A stretch of 64,000 nt of DNA, from NCBI RefSeq assembly GCF_019904235.1, contig NZ_CP063202.1:3224001-3288000 (forward strand). Direction: 5' to 3'. The notes beneath the pieces were generated by a model that did not search any database, had not been told where the DNA came from, and worked only from the letters and a program-made list of their open reading frames with translations. Source of the DNA: Erythrobacter sp. SCSIO 43205 (GTDB lineage: Bacteria; Pseudomonadota; Alphaproteobacteria; Sphingomonadales; Sphingomonadaceae). The translations under genes and the position numbers were made by a program. The stretch's first letter is position 1. Each line of letters begins with the position of its first letter. Below, piece after piece: positions 1 through 8,053 of the stretch.

Positions 1-2186
1 TTGGCGAAGCCCAAGGCACCAGCGGGCACCTGATTGATGTTGCTAATGTTGCTATTACCGGTTTGCGTAACATCAATCGTGTTACTCCCATCCCCCCCTT
101 GCGAGGCGATTGACGAGTTTCCATCACCAATCTGATCAACAAAGATTGTGGAATCAAACGCGTCCTGATCAATCGTAGAGCTGTTGGTGTTACCGACCTG
201 AATGTTCTCGGCGGTGTTCTGAGCAGAAATGCCGCTGTTATCGGGTTGATTGATTGTAGAGGTGTTATCGGCACCCCCGCTCTGATCAATCAATGCACCG
301 TTATCAAGACCGCCCGTCTGGTTGATCGTCGCCTCACTGGTAAGTGCATCCAATTGCTGGAAGATAAAGGCGGTGGCAGTGTCCGCTGTGCCCGACTGAT
401 CAATAGTCGCGATGTTATCAGTACCAGCCTGGATGGTGTCGGCGCTGCTGCCGCCATTGCTGCTGGCCTGAGTGATCGACGTCTCGTTGCCCGTGCCTGT
501 TTGCAATACAGCTGCCGTATCGGCAATCGCAGAGGACTGATCGACGAGCGATGTGTTGTCATCGCCAAATTGTTCGACTGTCGCGCTGTTGCCATCGGTC
601 AATTGAAACACATCAGAAGTGTTCCCATTGGCAGTCTGCGTCACATTCGCGATATTGTTCGAGAAGTCCTGCTCAACCGCGCTCACATTGTCATCGCCCG
701 TTTGCGCAACAGTTGCAGAGTTCCCGCTGCCTAGATCAAACGAGTTTTGCAGCACGTCGCTGGAGTTGAACGAACCGTTTTGAGTGACATCGGCAAGGTT
801 GGAATCCCCGCCCACACCTGCTCCACCGACAAAGCCTTGTTCGATCAGGCTCTCATTGCCTGAGCCGCCGCCTTGGGTGGCTGTGGCTGAGTTAAAGTCG
901 CTGTCTTGAACCACAACAGAGGTGCTGGCATCCGGGCCGATGCCCGTCTGCACGACCGTGGCATTGTTGTCGCTACCGTCAACAGTGCCCTGAAGAACCT
1001 GGCTCACATTGTCAGAAAAAAACTGCTGAACCGTTGCGAATTGCGAGTTGCCGCCCTGAACGATAAGCGATTCTTGATTGCCGTCGGCCTGTACGCTGGA
1101 TGCCTGGTTCTCGGTGCCGCCAGTGACCACGCCGCCAAAGATGGTGGTGTCGCCCTGCACGATGGTTGACGTATTGTCAGCTCCATTGAACTGGGTGATT
1201 GACGCCTCATTATCGGTAACGGGCGATCCCGAAGTGTCATCGCCAGTTTGCACAATAGAGGCAATATTGTCCGTGGTCCCCAACTGCTGATCAATGGTAG
1301 CGCTATCCGCTCGCGCCTGATCAACTTGGAAAACCTCGGCCGTGCCACGATCGCCATCTTGTCCAATGGTGGCTGTATTGTTGCCATCGGTTACGCCCGA
1401 TGCCTGATCCACAACAGCAAGGTTGTCGCCACCGGTCTGGTCCACGTTAGCGGTATTGCCAAAGCCAGCCTGATCGACGATCGATGTGTTACCCATGCCG
1501 CTTTGCGTGACGAAGGCGTCCGCCGTCTGGCCGTTCTGGATCACGGTCGATGTGGCATCATCGCCTGTCTGTTCGACGACCGCGTCCTGTTCGCGATTGT
1601 TCTGGATCACATCAGAAGTGTTGCCAGTGCCGTTCTGAGTCACGGTTGCGACCAGATTTTGATCGGTGCCGCCGCCATTGTCTGACTGGGTGATGATCGA
1701 CGCATTGGCATCGCCCACTTGCGTAACGCTTGCGCTGATGTTGGTGGTGACGTTGTTATTTACCGATGTCTGAACAATGTCGGACGTACTCGCCCCGTTT
1801 TGATCGACGATTGCGCTCATGCCGTCCATGTCATCGCCGCTGACAATCTGGTCTACAACTGAATCAGCGCCGCCCGCTTGCGTAACTGTCGCGGTAATAT
1901 TCTGCGGGTTTGCGCCCGTGGTTTCCTGCCCGACATTCGAGATGTTGCTATCGGCACCCTGCGTCACGCTCGCCGTCAGGTTTTCGCCATCCTGTACGAT
2001 GTCCGAAACATTGCCGGTGCCAGTCGATTGGTCAACGCTGGCGGAGTTGTTGGTGCCGCTCGTGTCAATGACGCTGCAATTGCCAGTGGCGCCCACACAC
2101 GCTGGCGGCACGGTAGCCTGAGCCAAAGCTGCGGATGCTGCGCCGAGTGCGAGCACAGACGCGCCTGCATAGATAATCGATTTCAT
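1..2186 (-). CDS. Giant curlin-repeat protein A (curli-like fibre subunit), 3' end outside window
   Basis: Read on the minus strand from the ATG at 2184-2186, the frame is open to the window edge (728 codons visible, no stop). Residues 1-22 form a signal peptide ending in ALA before QAT. A short header follows with cysteines at residues 30 and 37 (ACVGATGNC). Everything after it is a long series of imperfect curlin-type repeats of about 20 residues, with Gln-x-Gly-x-x-Asn signatures such as VTQTGDDN and VDQSG. Family knowledge: such repeats build stacked beta-strands in CsgA/CsgB amyloid fibres, which are secreted through CsgG. E. coli CsgA has only five repeats in about 150 residues, so this is far larger. 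A purine-rich GGGGGG stretch precedes the start. It is the most downstream of three paralogues behind csgF-csgG. Function as an extracellular amyloid or matrix fibre is inferred. Secreted repeat protein confidence is high; true curli function is moderate. Confidence 0.8.
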   Translation of the reverse strand, partial: MKSIIYAGASVLALGAASAALAQATVPPACVGATGNCSVIDTSGTNNSASVDQSTGTGNVSDIVQDGENLTASVTQGADSNISNVGQETTGANPQNITATVTQAGGADSVVDQIVSGDDMDGMSAIVDQNGASTSDIVQTSVNNNVTTNISASVTQVGDANASIITQSDNGGGTDQNLVATVTQNGTGNTSDVIQNNREQDAVVEQTGDDATSTVIQNGQTADAFVTQSGMGNTSIVDQAGFGNTANVDQTGGDNLAVVDQASGVTDGNNTATIGQDGDRGTAEVFQVDQARADSATIDQQLGTTDNIASIVQTGDDTSGSPVTDNEASITQFNGADNTSTIVQGDTTIFGGVVTGGTENQASSVQADGNQESLIVQGGNSQFATVQQFFSDNVSQVLQGTVDGSDNNATVVQTGIGPDASTSVVVQDSDFNSATATQGGGSGNESLIEQGFVGGAGVGGDSNLADVTQNGSFNSSDVLQNSFDLGSGNSATVAQTGDDNVSAVEQDFSNNIANVTQTANGNTSDVFQLTDGNSATVEQFGDDNTSLVDQSSAIADTAAVLQTGTGNETSITQASSNGGSSADTIQAGTDNIATIDQSGTADTATAFIFQQLDALTSEATINQTGGLDNGALIDQSGGADNTSTINQPDNSGISAQNTAENIQVGNTNSSTIDQDAFDSTIFVDQIGDGNSSIASQGGDGSNTIDVTQTGNSNISNINQVPAGALGFA

Positions 2187-2283
2187 TAGATTCCCCCCAA
2201 TTCTACGTCAGCCTATTTAACCTCAAAGCTGAGTGAGGTGTCCTGGCAGTAACGCGCCAAGACAAGGTAGGCTTAAACAATTT

Positions 2284-2307
2284 GGGCGGGCGTTTGATCG
2301 CCCGCCC
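2284..2307 (-). terminator. Hairpin between curlin genes B and A
   Basis: A perfect 9-bp GC-only stem (GGGCGGGCG/CGCCCGCCC) with a 6-base loop lies 20 bases past the stop of curlin B. On the minus strand it is followed by AAATTGTTT, a weak T-containing tail. It likely ends or attenuates transcription between the two subunit genes. Confidence 0.55.
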
Positions 2308-2327
2308 ACAAAGTTCACCAGATCGGC

Positions 2328-4064
2328 TTAGAGCGCCCCCGGTGCCCCTTGAGTCACCGTAGCCGTGTTGCCAGTACCGTCTTGGAAAACGGTAGAAGAG
2401 CTGCCGTCATATTGTGACACGCTCGCATTGTTGAGATCGCCGTCCTGTTCGATCAGGCTGACGTTTCCAATGCCTTCTTGAAGTACGGTGGCAATATTAT
2501 CTGCCCCGATGCTGAAGGCATTCTGGAGCACTTCACTGTCGTTCTCAGAGCCATCCTGCGTCACGTCGGCGAGGTTGTTGTCACCCCCGCCAAGGCCTTG
2601 ATCGATGACGCTGGCGTTCAGCTCGCCGCCACCTTGCGTCAAAGTGGCTTCGTTGCCGTTGCCATCTTGGAAGACCTGCGATGTGGAAAGGCCAAGGCCT
2701 GTCCCGGTTTGCGTGACGTTCGCGGTGTTGCCGTCGCCGCCAAGAGTGCCTTGGAACACCTGGCTGACATTATCAGAGCCGATCTGGTCCACAAAGGCGA
2801 CCTGGCTTACGCCGCCCTGACCGATAATCGAATCGTTGAAGTCCCCGTCCTGTGTCGATTCAGCGACGTTAAGAACTCCATTTTCCACGACACCGCCAAC
2901 GCTGGTGGTGTCGCCTTGAACGATCAAGGAGACATTGCCTTCGCCAGAGACTTGATCAATCAGCGCCTCGTTCGTGGAAAGGCTTGCGACAGCGCCAGTC
3001 TGAGTGATCGTCGCCGTGTTAGTGTCCGTATCAACGCCCTGAAGGATCAGGGCGAATTCACCATTCGCGTCATCATTCTGGTTGATCGTCGCGCTACCGC
3101 TCACACCATCTTGTTGAATGTTGGCAGAGCTGAAGCCTTCGACCGAGCCGGTAGCCTGATCGACAACCGCGATGTTGTCATCGCCGGTTTGGATCACCGT
3201 TGCCTCATTGAAGGCACCTGCTTGAGCAACATCCGCGTCATTGCCCAGACCCGTTTGCGTCACCGCAGCAAGCGCGTCTTCGCCCGTTTGGGTTACAGTT
3301 GCGAGGTTTTCATCACCGGTTTGCAGAATGGCAGCGGTGTTACCAAGGTTTGATTGATCAATCCCGGCTTCGTTGAGATCGCCCGCTTGCTGAATGTCAG
3401 CGTCCTGCAATTCATCAGCCTGAATGATCACAGCAACGCCATCGTCAGCTTGTTGGAAGACAGTCGCAAGGTTGTCGGTGCCCGATTGGTTCACATCGGC
3501 AAGGTTGCCCGTTCCTTCTTGCTCGACTTCGACTTCGAGAACCGCGCTGTCGAAACCAACATCGTTTTGCAGAATGATCGATGCGTTTGCATCGCCGGTC
3601 TGGGTAACCGTTGAGCTGATAAGCACGCTGTCATTGCCGCTTGAAACTTGTGCAACATCAGAGGTGCTTGCACCGTCTTGGAGAACATCAGCGACGATAC
3701 CGCTCGCATTGTCGCCCGAAGACGCTTGAGTGATGACCGAATCAGCACCGCCCACTTGATTGACGGTAGCCGCCGTATCGATCGGCGTAGCCCCAGTGGC
3801 TTCCTGATCGACGTTGGAGATATTGTTGTCTGCGCCTTGAGTCACAGAAGCATCAAGATTGTCACCCGATTGGACGATGTCCGACACATTGCCTGTTCCG
3901 GCCGATTGATCGACAGCAACAGAGTTGCCTGAACCATTGGTGTTGACGACACTGCAGTTACCGGTTGCGCCAACGCACGCGGGCGGAACGGTTGCCTGAG
4001 CGAATGCTGGCGCTGCTGCTGCGAGAGCGAGTGCTGATGCGCCTGTGTAGATAAGACTTTTCAT
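2328..4064 (-). CDS. Giant curlin-repeat protein B (curli-like fibre subunit)
   Basis: 578 aa from the ATG at 4062-4064, chosen because it starts a clean signal peptide (MKSLIYTGASALALAAAAPA, cut after AFA) and has a GGGGAAAGAG ribosome site. An in-frame start 48 bases upstream adds only non-signal residues. The mature N-terminus carries the same two-cysteine header as its neighbours (ACVGATGNC). It is followed by about 25 curlin-like repeats with Gln-x-Gly-x-x-Asn signatures (VTQTGDEN-like), rich in Asn, Gln, Asp, Ser and Thr and almost free of Lys and Arg. This acidic, polar composition is typical of secreted amyloid fibre subunits. It sits between paralogues A and C, all transcribed away from csgF-csgG. 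Whether A, B and C are major fibre, minor fibre or nucleator is not decidable from sequence. Confidence 0.82.
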   Translation of the reverse strand: MKSLIYTGASALALAAAAPAFAQATVPPACVGATGNCSVVNTNGSGNSVAVDQSAGTGNVSDIVQSGDNLDASVTQGADNNISNVDQEATGATPIDTAATVNQVGGADSVITQASSGDNASGIVADVLQDGASTSDVAQVSSGNDSVLISSTVTQTGDANASIILQNDVGFDSAVLEVEVEQEGTGNLADVNQSGTDNLATVFQQADDGVAVIIQADELQDADIQQAGDLNEAGIDQSNLGNTAAILQTGDENLATVTQTGEDALAAVTQTGLGNDADVAQAGAFNEATVIQTGDDNIAVVDQATGSVEGFSSANIQQDGVSGSATINQNDDANGEFALILQGVDTDTNTATITQTGAVASLSTNEALIDQVSGEGNVSLIVQGDTTSVGGVVENGVLNVAESTQDGDFNDSIIGQGGVSQVAFVDQIGSDNVSQVFQGTLGGDGNTANVTQTGTGLGLSTSQVFQDGNGNEATLTQGGGELNASVIDQGLGGGDNNLADVTQDGSENDSEVLQNAFSIGADNIATVLQEGIGNVSLIEQDGDLNNASVSQYDGSSSTVFQDGTGNTATVTQGAPGAL

Positions 4065-4132
4065 GGTTATCTCTTTCCCCTGATTCTGGGCTGCGAGCCT
4101 ATGGGTTTTCACCTAGATTTGCAAAGCGTTCA

Positions 4133-4170
4133 GGCCTTCACGGCAAGCCCTTGAGCCTGCCCTGAAGGCC
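4133..4170 (-). terminator. Hairpin between curlin genes C and B
   Basis: Arms GGCCTTCA and TGAAGGCC with an additional inner GGCA/TGCC pairing form a stem-loop 7 bases past the stop of curlin C. There is no clear T tract, so it may be an attenuator or mRNA-stabilising hairpin rather than a full terminator. Each subunit gene of the locus is followed by such a hairpin, which could set different expression levels. Confidence 0.45.
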
Positions 4171-4177
4171 CCTTGTG

Positions 4178-6076
4178 TTATTGCGTAACCGTGATCACGT
4201 TGCCGCTGCCGGTCTGCGTGAGGTCGGAAACCGACCCGTTGCTCAGCTGGGTAACCGTGGCCTGGTTGTTGGCGCCATCCTGAGCGAGCAGGCTGAGGTT
4301 ATCATCGCCCTGCTGGTCAACTGTTGCGATGTTGAGATCGCTCAGGAGATTGTTGCCCTGCCCGATGATGCTGGTGTTGCCTGCACCCGACTGGGTTACG
4401 TTTGCTTCATTGCCGTCACCGCCAGCAAATGATTGCTCCACCTGGCTTTCGTTACCATCGCCGGTTTGCGAAACGTCGGTGATGTTGCCAATGCCGCCGT
4501 ATTGGAACGTGCCGCTGATACCATCGGCGCCTTCCATGTTGATCAAGGCCTGGTTGCTATCGCCCGCCTGTTCGACCGAGCTGTCGTTGTTCGAGCTGAT
4601 CTGGTCGATCTGGACAAGGCCGCTCAGACCGGTCTGGATCACGAGTGAGGAGTGGAAAGAGCCGTTTTGAATGCTCTCGGCTTCATTGCCAGTGCCGCTT
4701 TGCTCAACGAAGGATGTGTTGAACTGTCCCCCGCTCTGATCAATCAGAGCCCCGTTGAGGTTTGCCGCACCGCCTGCTGCTGCGTCACCTGTTTGAATGA
4801 TGCCAGCACCACTATCCGATACGTCAATCGCCTGGAAGATCACGGCAGTCTCGCCGCGTGCATTGCCGCTTTGCTCAATCCCGGCAAAGTTGGTGTTGCC
4901 AACCTGAATGACTGATGCGTCGTTCGGAGAGCCAGCACCGCCAGCATCGCCGGTTTGAACGACTTGCGCATCGTTGCCATCACCAAGCTGCTCGACGGTC
5001 GCGAACATCGTGTCGCCGCCGCTTTCCTGATTGACGGTGCTGGTGTTGGTGTCGCCCGACTGGGTAACGGTTGCGTCAGCCCTGCTGACATTGTCCTGCG
5101 TCACGGTTGAGGTGTTATCATCGCCCGACTGGGTGATGAGATTGTCGATGTCGACACCACCATTGCTCGCCAGACCCTGATCAACGGTCGAACTGTTGCG
5201 ATCACCGCTTTGGTCGACCGTGGTGCGCGATGAGAACGGACCACCCATGAAAATGTCGGAGGTGTTGTCATCCCCGCTTTGATCGACGGTTGCATCAAGG
5301 CTGAAACGGTCAAGAATGACATTCGACGTGTTGCGATCACCGCTCTGATCGACAGTCGCATTGCCGCGACTACCAGCGAGGTAGTCGACATCAGAGACGT
5401 TATCGTCGCCCGACTGCGCCACAGTTGCGGTGCCGCTGCTGCCCGCTGCCATGTCGATGTCTGACGAGTTGAAATCACCCGTTTGATCGACGTCTGCAGT
5501 CTGAAGCTGCGTTGCGGAAGCCTGCGAGATGATCGAGTCATTGCCATCGCCATCCTGCAGCACATCAGCCACGGTCGCATCGGCGCCCGATTGAACGAGG
5601 CTCGAGCTGTTGTCGAAGCCGCCCTGAACGACGGTTGCCTGTTTATCGACGCCGGACTGGTCTGCGACCGATGAGTTGGCATCGCCAACCTGAGTAACAG
5701 ACGCGGTCTGGTTGTCGCCCGTTTGAGTGATGTCGCTGTCGTTGGTTTCCACGTCTGGCGAACCAAGGTCAAAGCCTTCTTGCGTCACTGTGGCCGAGCT
5801 GTTCGTGCCTGATTGGTCCACGTTGGAAAGATTGAAGCCAGTCGCGCCGCCTTGGGTCACTGTGGCCGCCAAAGTATCGCCATCCTGAAGAATTTCGGAG
5901 ACATTGCCAGTCGCATCCTGATCAACGGTGGCGGTGTTATCCGTGCCTACGGTGTCAATGACGCTGCAGTTGCCAGTTGCACCCACGCAGTCTGCTGGAA
6001 CAGTGGCCTGTGCGAAAATCGGCGTTGCCGCTGCCAAAGCAAGAACGGACGCACCTGTATAAATTACTGACTTCAT
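4178..6076 (-). CDS. Giant curlin-repeat protein C (curli-like fibre subunit)
   Basis: 632 aa from the ATG at 6074-6076, preceded by AAGGAAA. A longer in-frame start at 6211 would add 45 residues with no signal character and is rejected. Residues 1-22 are a signal peptide (ending IFA before QAT). A header with two cysteines seven residues apart (DCVGATGNC) follows, then a long run of curlin-like repeats. Several are very regular, of the form ATVDQSGDxNTS (for example DQSGDRNTSNV and DQSGDDNTSDI). It is the first subunit gene behind csgG. Its repeats are more uniform than those of A and B, suggesting recent internal duplication. Role as the major fibre subunit is a guess based on position and regularity only. 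Confidence 0.82.
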   Translation of the reverse strand: MKSVIYTGASVLALAAATPIFAQATVPADCVGATGNCSVIDTVGTDNTATVDQDATGNVSEILQDGDTLAATVTQGGATGFNLSNVDQSGTNSSATVTQEGFDLGSPDVETNDSDITQTGDNQTASVTQVGDANSSVADQSGVDKQATVVQGGFDNSSSLVQSGADATVADVLQDGDGNDSIISQASATQLQTADVDQTGDFNSSDIDMAAGSSGTATVAQSGDDNVSDVDYLAGSRGNATVDQSGDRNTSNVILDRFSLDATVDQSGDDNTSDIFMGGPFSSRTTVDQSGDRNSSTVDQGLASNGGVDIDNLITQSGDDNTSTVTQDNVSRADATVTQSGDTNTSTVNQESGGDTMFATVEQLGDGNDAQVVQTGDAGGAGSPNDASVIQVGNTNFAGIEQSGNARGETAVIFQAIDVSDSGAGIIQTGDAAAGGAANLNGALIDQSGGQFNTSFVEQSGTGNEAESIQNGSFHSSLVIQTGLSGLVQIDQISSNNDSSVEQAGDSNQALINMEGADGISGTFQYGGIGNITDVSQTGDGNESQVEQSFAGGDGNEANVTQSGAGNTSIIGQGNNLLSDLNIATVDQQGDDNLSLLAQDGANNQATVTQLSNGSVSDLTQTGSGNVITVTQ

Positions 6077-6403
6077 CGTATTTCCTTTCGAATTGCCTGC
6101 GCCTAACCGCCGCAGGGTTCTCTGGGGATTTTCAACAGTATGGCGCTCGGACCACCCCCTGAATGGCCTTGGCGCTTTCACTTTCGGGGAACCACCTTGG
6201 GCAATGTTCATATCGCCCTTCCCCCTTAGCCGACCGGCTCCACCTGATTGCGCGAGGCCATTTAACTGGCATCAGCATGGCGAAGCCCGCCAACGAATTG
6301 CTCCTGCACGCCGCCCACCGACAAAGCGCGCCTTCAGTTGTGCAACCCTCTCTTCGCGCGCCCTTTTTTGGGCGCTGCCCCCGGCTCAAACCCGCAATCG
6401 CGA
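6077..6403. other. 327-bp gap between csgG and the first curlin gene
   Basis: No protein-coding gene is supported here. Several overlapping open frames on both strands look random. The stretch holds the hairpin at 6358-6375 next to the csgG stop and must contain the leader, and probably a separate promoter, of curlin C. I could not assign clear -35/-10 boxes. Confidence 0.5.
6358..6375 (-). terminator. Short hairpin after csgG
   Basis: A perfect 6-bp GC stem (GCGCCC/GGGCGC) with a 6-base homopolymer loop lies 28 bases beyond the csgG stop codon. There is no T run after it on the minus strand, so termination is uncertain. Confidence 0.35.
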
Positions 6404-7372
6404 TTAAGAGCCTTCGTTTTCCTCATCGTCGCGATCCACGACAGTCAAAGCCGTGAGCGAGCCAGCCCGCTCCACCGCATCCTGCACATCGTCCGCGTCA
6501 TAAATTCCGTCACGCTCAGCCCGGTAGGTGCTCATCAGAGCCTCAGCCGCCTGGCTGTCGGCAAAACGCCAAAGCCCCAGATCCACCCCTTCAAGAACAA
6601 GGCCGTAAACCGCCTTTTCGATAGCCTGCTGCAAAGCGACCTGGTCGGGCTCGTTCGAGGTGATCCCTGCTTCCGCCTCCAAAAGCTCGCGGAAAGCCAC
6701 AAAACGATAAGCGTTCGCACCAATCGCCTGACTGGCGATCGTCTTGGAGGCCTGAACATTGGTCAAAACTTCGCCCGTGCGCACTGACACAGCGCGCAGG
6801 TACACTGTCACCGTATCCTGTCGGTATTCGGTGCGCGCGCCGATACCAAGGAACGCCGCGCCCGCCCCGCCAGTCACCGTATTGGTGTCATAGCCAATGA
6901 TGCCACCTTCCAGCAGCACGCCTGCAAACAGAAGCGCGGGAAGCGCATTGGGATCGACCTGTTGCTCGCCCAAGTAACGCTTGCGCATTTCGCCGATGAT
7001 CTGACGCTCTTTAAGAAGGTTATCGAGCCGCTCGCGCTCAACCACGGTAAACCACTGGCGATTGCCGGCATCCTGCAGGGCTTTTACCAGAATGGAGCCC
7101 GCCCCTTGCGTCACAGCACGGGAAAGCGTTTGTCCGGTCGTGGTCGGGCGGAATTGTCCGGTCTGATCGCTGAAACCATACACCGCAATCGCCACCTGAC
7201 GCTGAGGCGCGGGCAATTGGTGGAGCAGATTTTGCGTCTGCGTTTTCTTCGGAAAATACGCAAGGCTGGTAGTCTCAGGCAGGAAATCCCGGCCATCCGA
7301 GCCGATGCTCATGCACCCACTCATTGAAAGCGCACAAAGGGCCAGAAGGCCATTCTTGGCAACGCGCTTCAT
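6404..7372 (-). CDS. csgG: CsgG-like curli secretion channel lipoprotein
   Basis: 322 aa. The N-terminus has a lipoprotein signal with a lipobox-like LSMSGC (lipidated Cys20). The body carries CsgG family features: the VAIAVYGFSDQTGQF strand, VVERERLDNLLKERQ, and a glycine-rich membrane-inserting segment around residues 160-185, followed by DTVTVYLRAVSVRTGEVL. CsgG forms a nonameric outer-membrane pore that exports unfolded curli subunits. E. coli CsgG is about 277 aa, so this one has a C-terminal extension of roughly 40 acidic residues. Its ATG overlaps the csgF stop (TAATG, one shared base), so the two are translationally coupled. The three curlin-repeat genes lie directly downstream. CsgE, CsgC and CsgD homologues are not seen in the window. 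Confidence 0.9.
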   Translation of the reverse strand: MKRVAKNGLLALCALSMSGCMSIGSDGRDFLPETTSLAYFPKKTQTQNLLHQLPAPQRQVAIAVYGFSDQTGQFRPTTTGQTLSRAVTQGAGSILVKALQDAGNRQWFTVVERERLDNLLKERQIIGEMRKRYLGEQQVDPNALPALLFAGVLLEGGIIGYDTNTVTGGAGAAFLGIGARTEYRQDTVTVYLRAVSVRTGEVLTNVQASKTIASQAIGANAYRFVAFRELLEAEAGITSNEPDQVALQQAIEKAVYGLVLEGVDLGLWRFADSQAAEALMSTYRAERDGIYDADDVQDAVERAGSLTALTVVDRDDEENEGS

Positions 7373-7800
7373 TAATTCACCTCGATAAACAGAGGAATGA
7401 CAATGCGCGTTTCTTCGCCAGTGTTGTCGTCGCGGATGACCAGCGTCACCTCATCCAGACTGCGGAAGAACTCAATCGTCTGCCCGCCAAAAGTGATCGT
7501 GCCTTGCTCTTGTGGATTCTCTCCAAAGATCGCATCGACGATTTGCGAAGAGAGCGCCGACAAGAGCCGCGATTCAAGCTGGCGCGCAAAGATGCTGGAT
7601 TGATCGTTGCGATCCACCGCATTGGGATCGGTGGTCTTGTTCTGCGCGTTGGCAATTCCAAGAATGTGGTTGGAATTAAAGGGGTTACCGCCAAAAGTCG
7701 GGCTGATTGGTTGATGCACCAAATCTTGTGCCATGGCGGGCGCAGCGCTAAAGGCGCTTACCAAAGCCGTTGCCACCGCAAGCTTGCGAATCATATCCAA
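7372..7800 (-). CDS. csgF: CsgF-like curli assembly factor
   Basis: 140-142 aa with a signal peptide ending AMA before QDLVHQP. The mature start DLVHQPISPTFGGNPFN matches the CsgF N-terminal region that plugs and binds CsgG, and the rest (SSIFARQLESRLLSALSSQI, then FGGQTIEFFRS) fits the family. CsgF is secreted to the cell surface and holds the nucleator near the CsgG pore. Start choice: a TTG at 7798-7800 has good spacing from GAGGGGG, while the ATG at 7792-7794 gives a more typical signal peptide but a longer spacer; either is possible. It heads the csgF-csgG pair. The 253 bp upstream (to 8053) must hold the promoter. No clear regulator site was recognised there beyond an AT-rich stretch with a TTACGTAA palindrome near 7860. 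Confidence 0.88.
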   Translation of the reverse strand: MDMIRKLAVATALVSAFSAAPAMAQDLVHQPISPTFGGNPFNSNHILGIANAQNKTTDPNAVDRNDQSSIFARQLESRLLSALSSQIVDAIFGENPQEQGTITFGGQTIEFFRSLDEVTLVIRDDNTGEETRIVIPLFIEVN

Positions 7801-8053
7801 AAATTCCCCCTCTACCTCTGAGATAGCCCTAACAACTGGTTAATTTTCGCATCCGGTTATTACGTAAAATGCCGTAAGTGTCGAGCCGTTTGTGCGCTCG
7901 ATTGGTGCGTCAAAGGGGGTTTTCTGCGATTCTGTGCCTATCTGGGTCAGGCAAGTTTGCGCGCCAGATTGCGCCCCTGCCGCATTGCGAATGAGCGATT
8001 GGCGCACAATTTTCTAACGCTGATCGGACCAATTATGACCCATGAACAGTGTC

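Noticed and set aside
246..3932. Long plus-strand reading frames inside the curlin genes, for example 246-734 and 2478-3353
   Set aside because: They are mirror images of the repeats (recurring aliphatic/Arg patterns), have no ribosome sites and lie opposite clear secreted repeat proteins.
1..6076. Possible minisatellite or CRISPR-like array from the periodic DNA
   Set aside because: The periodicity is in codons of curlin repeats with varied DNA sequence; there are no identical repeats with unique spacers.
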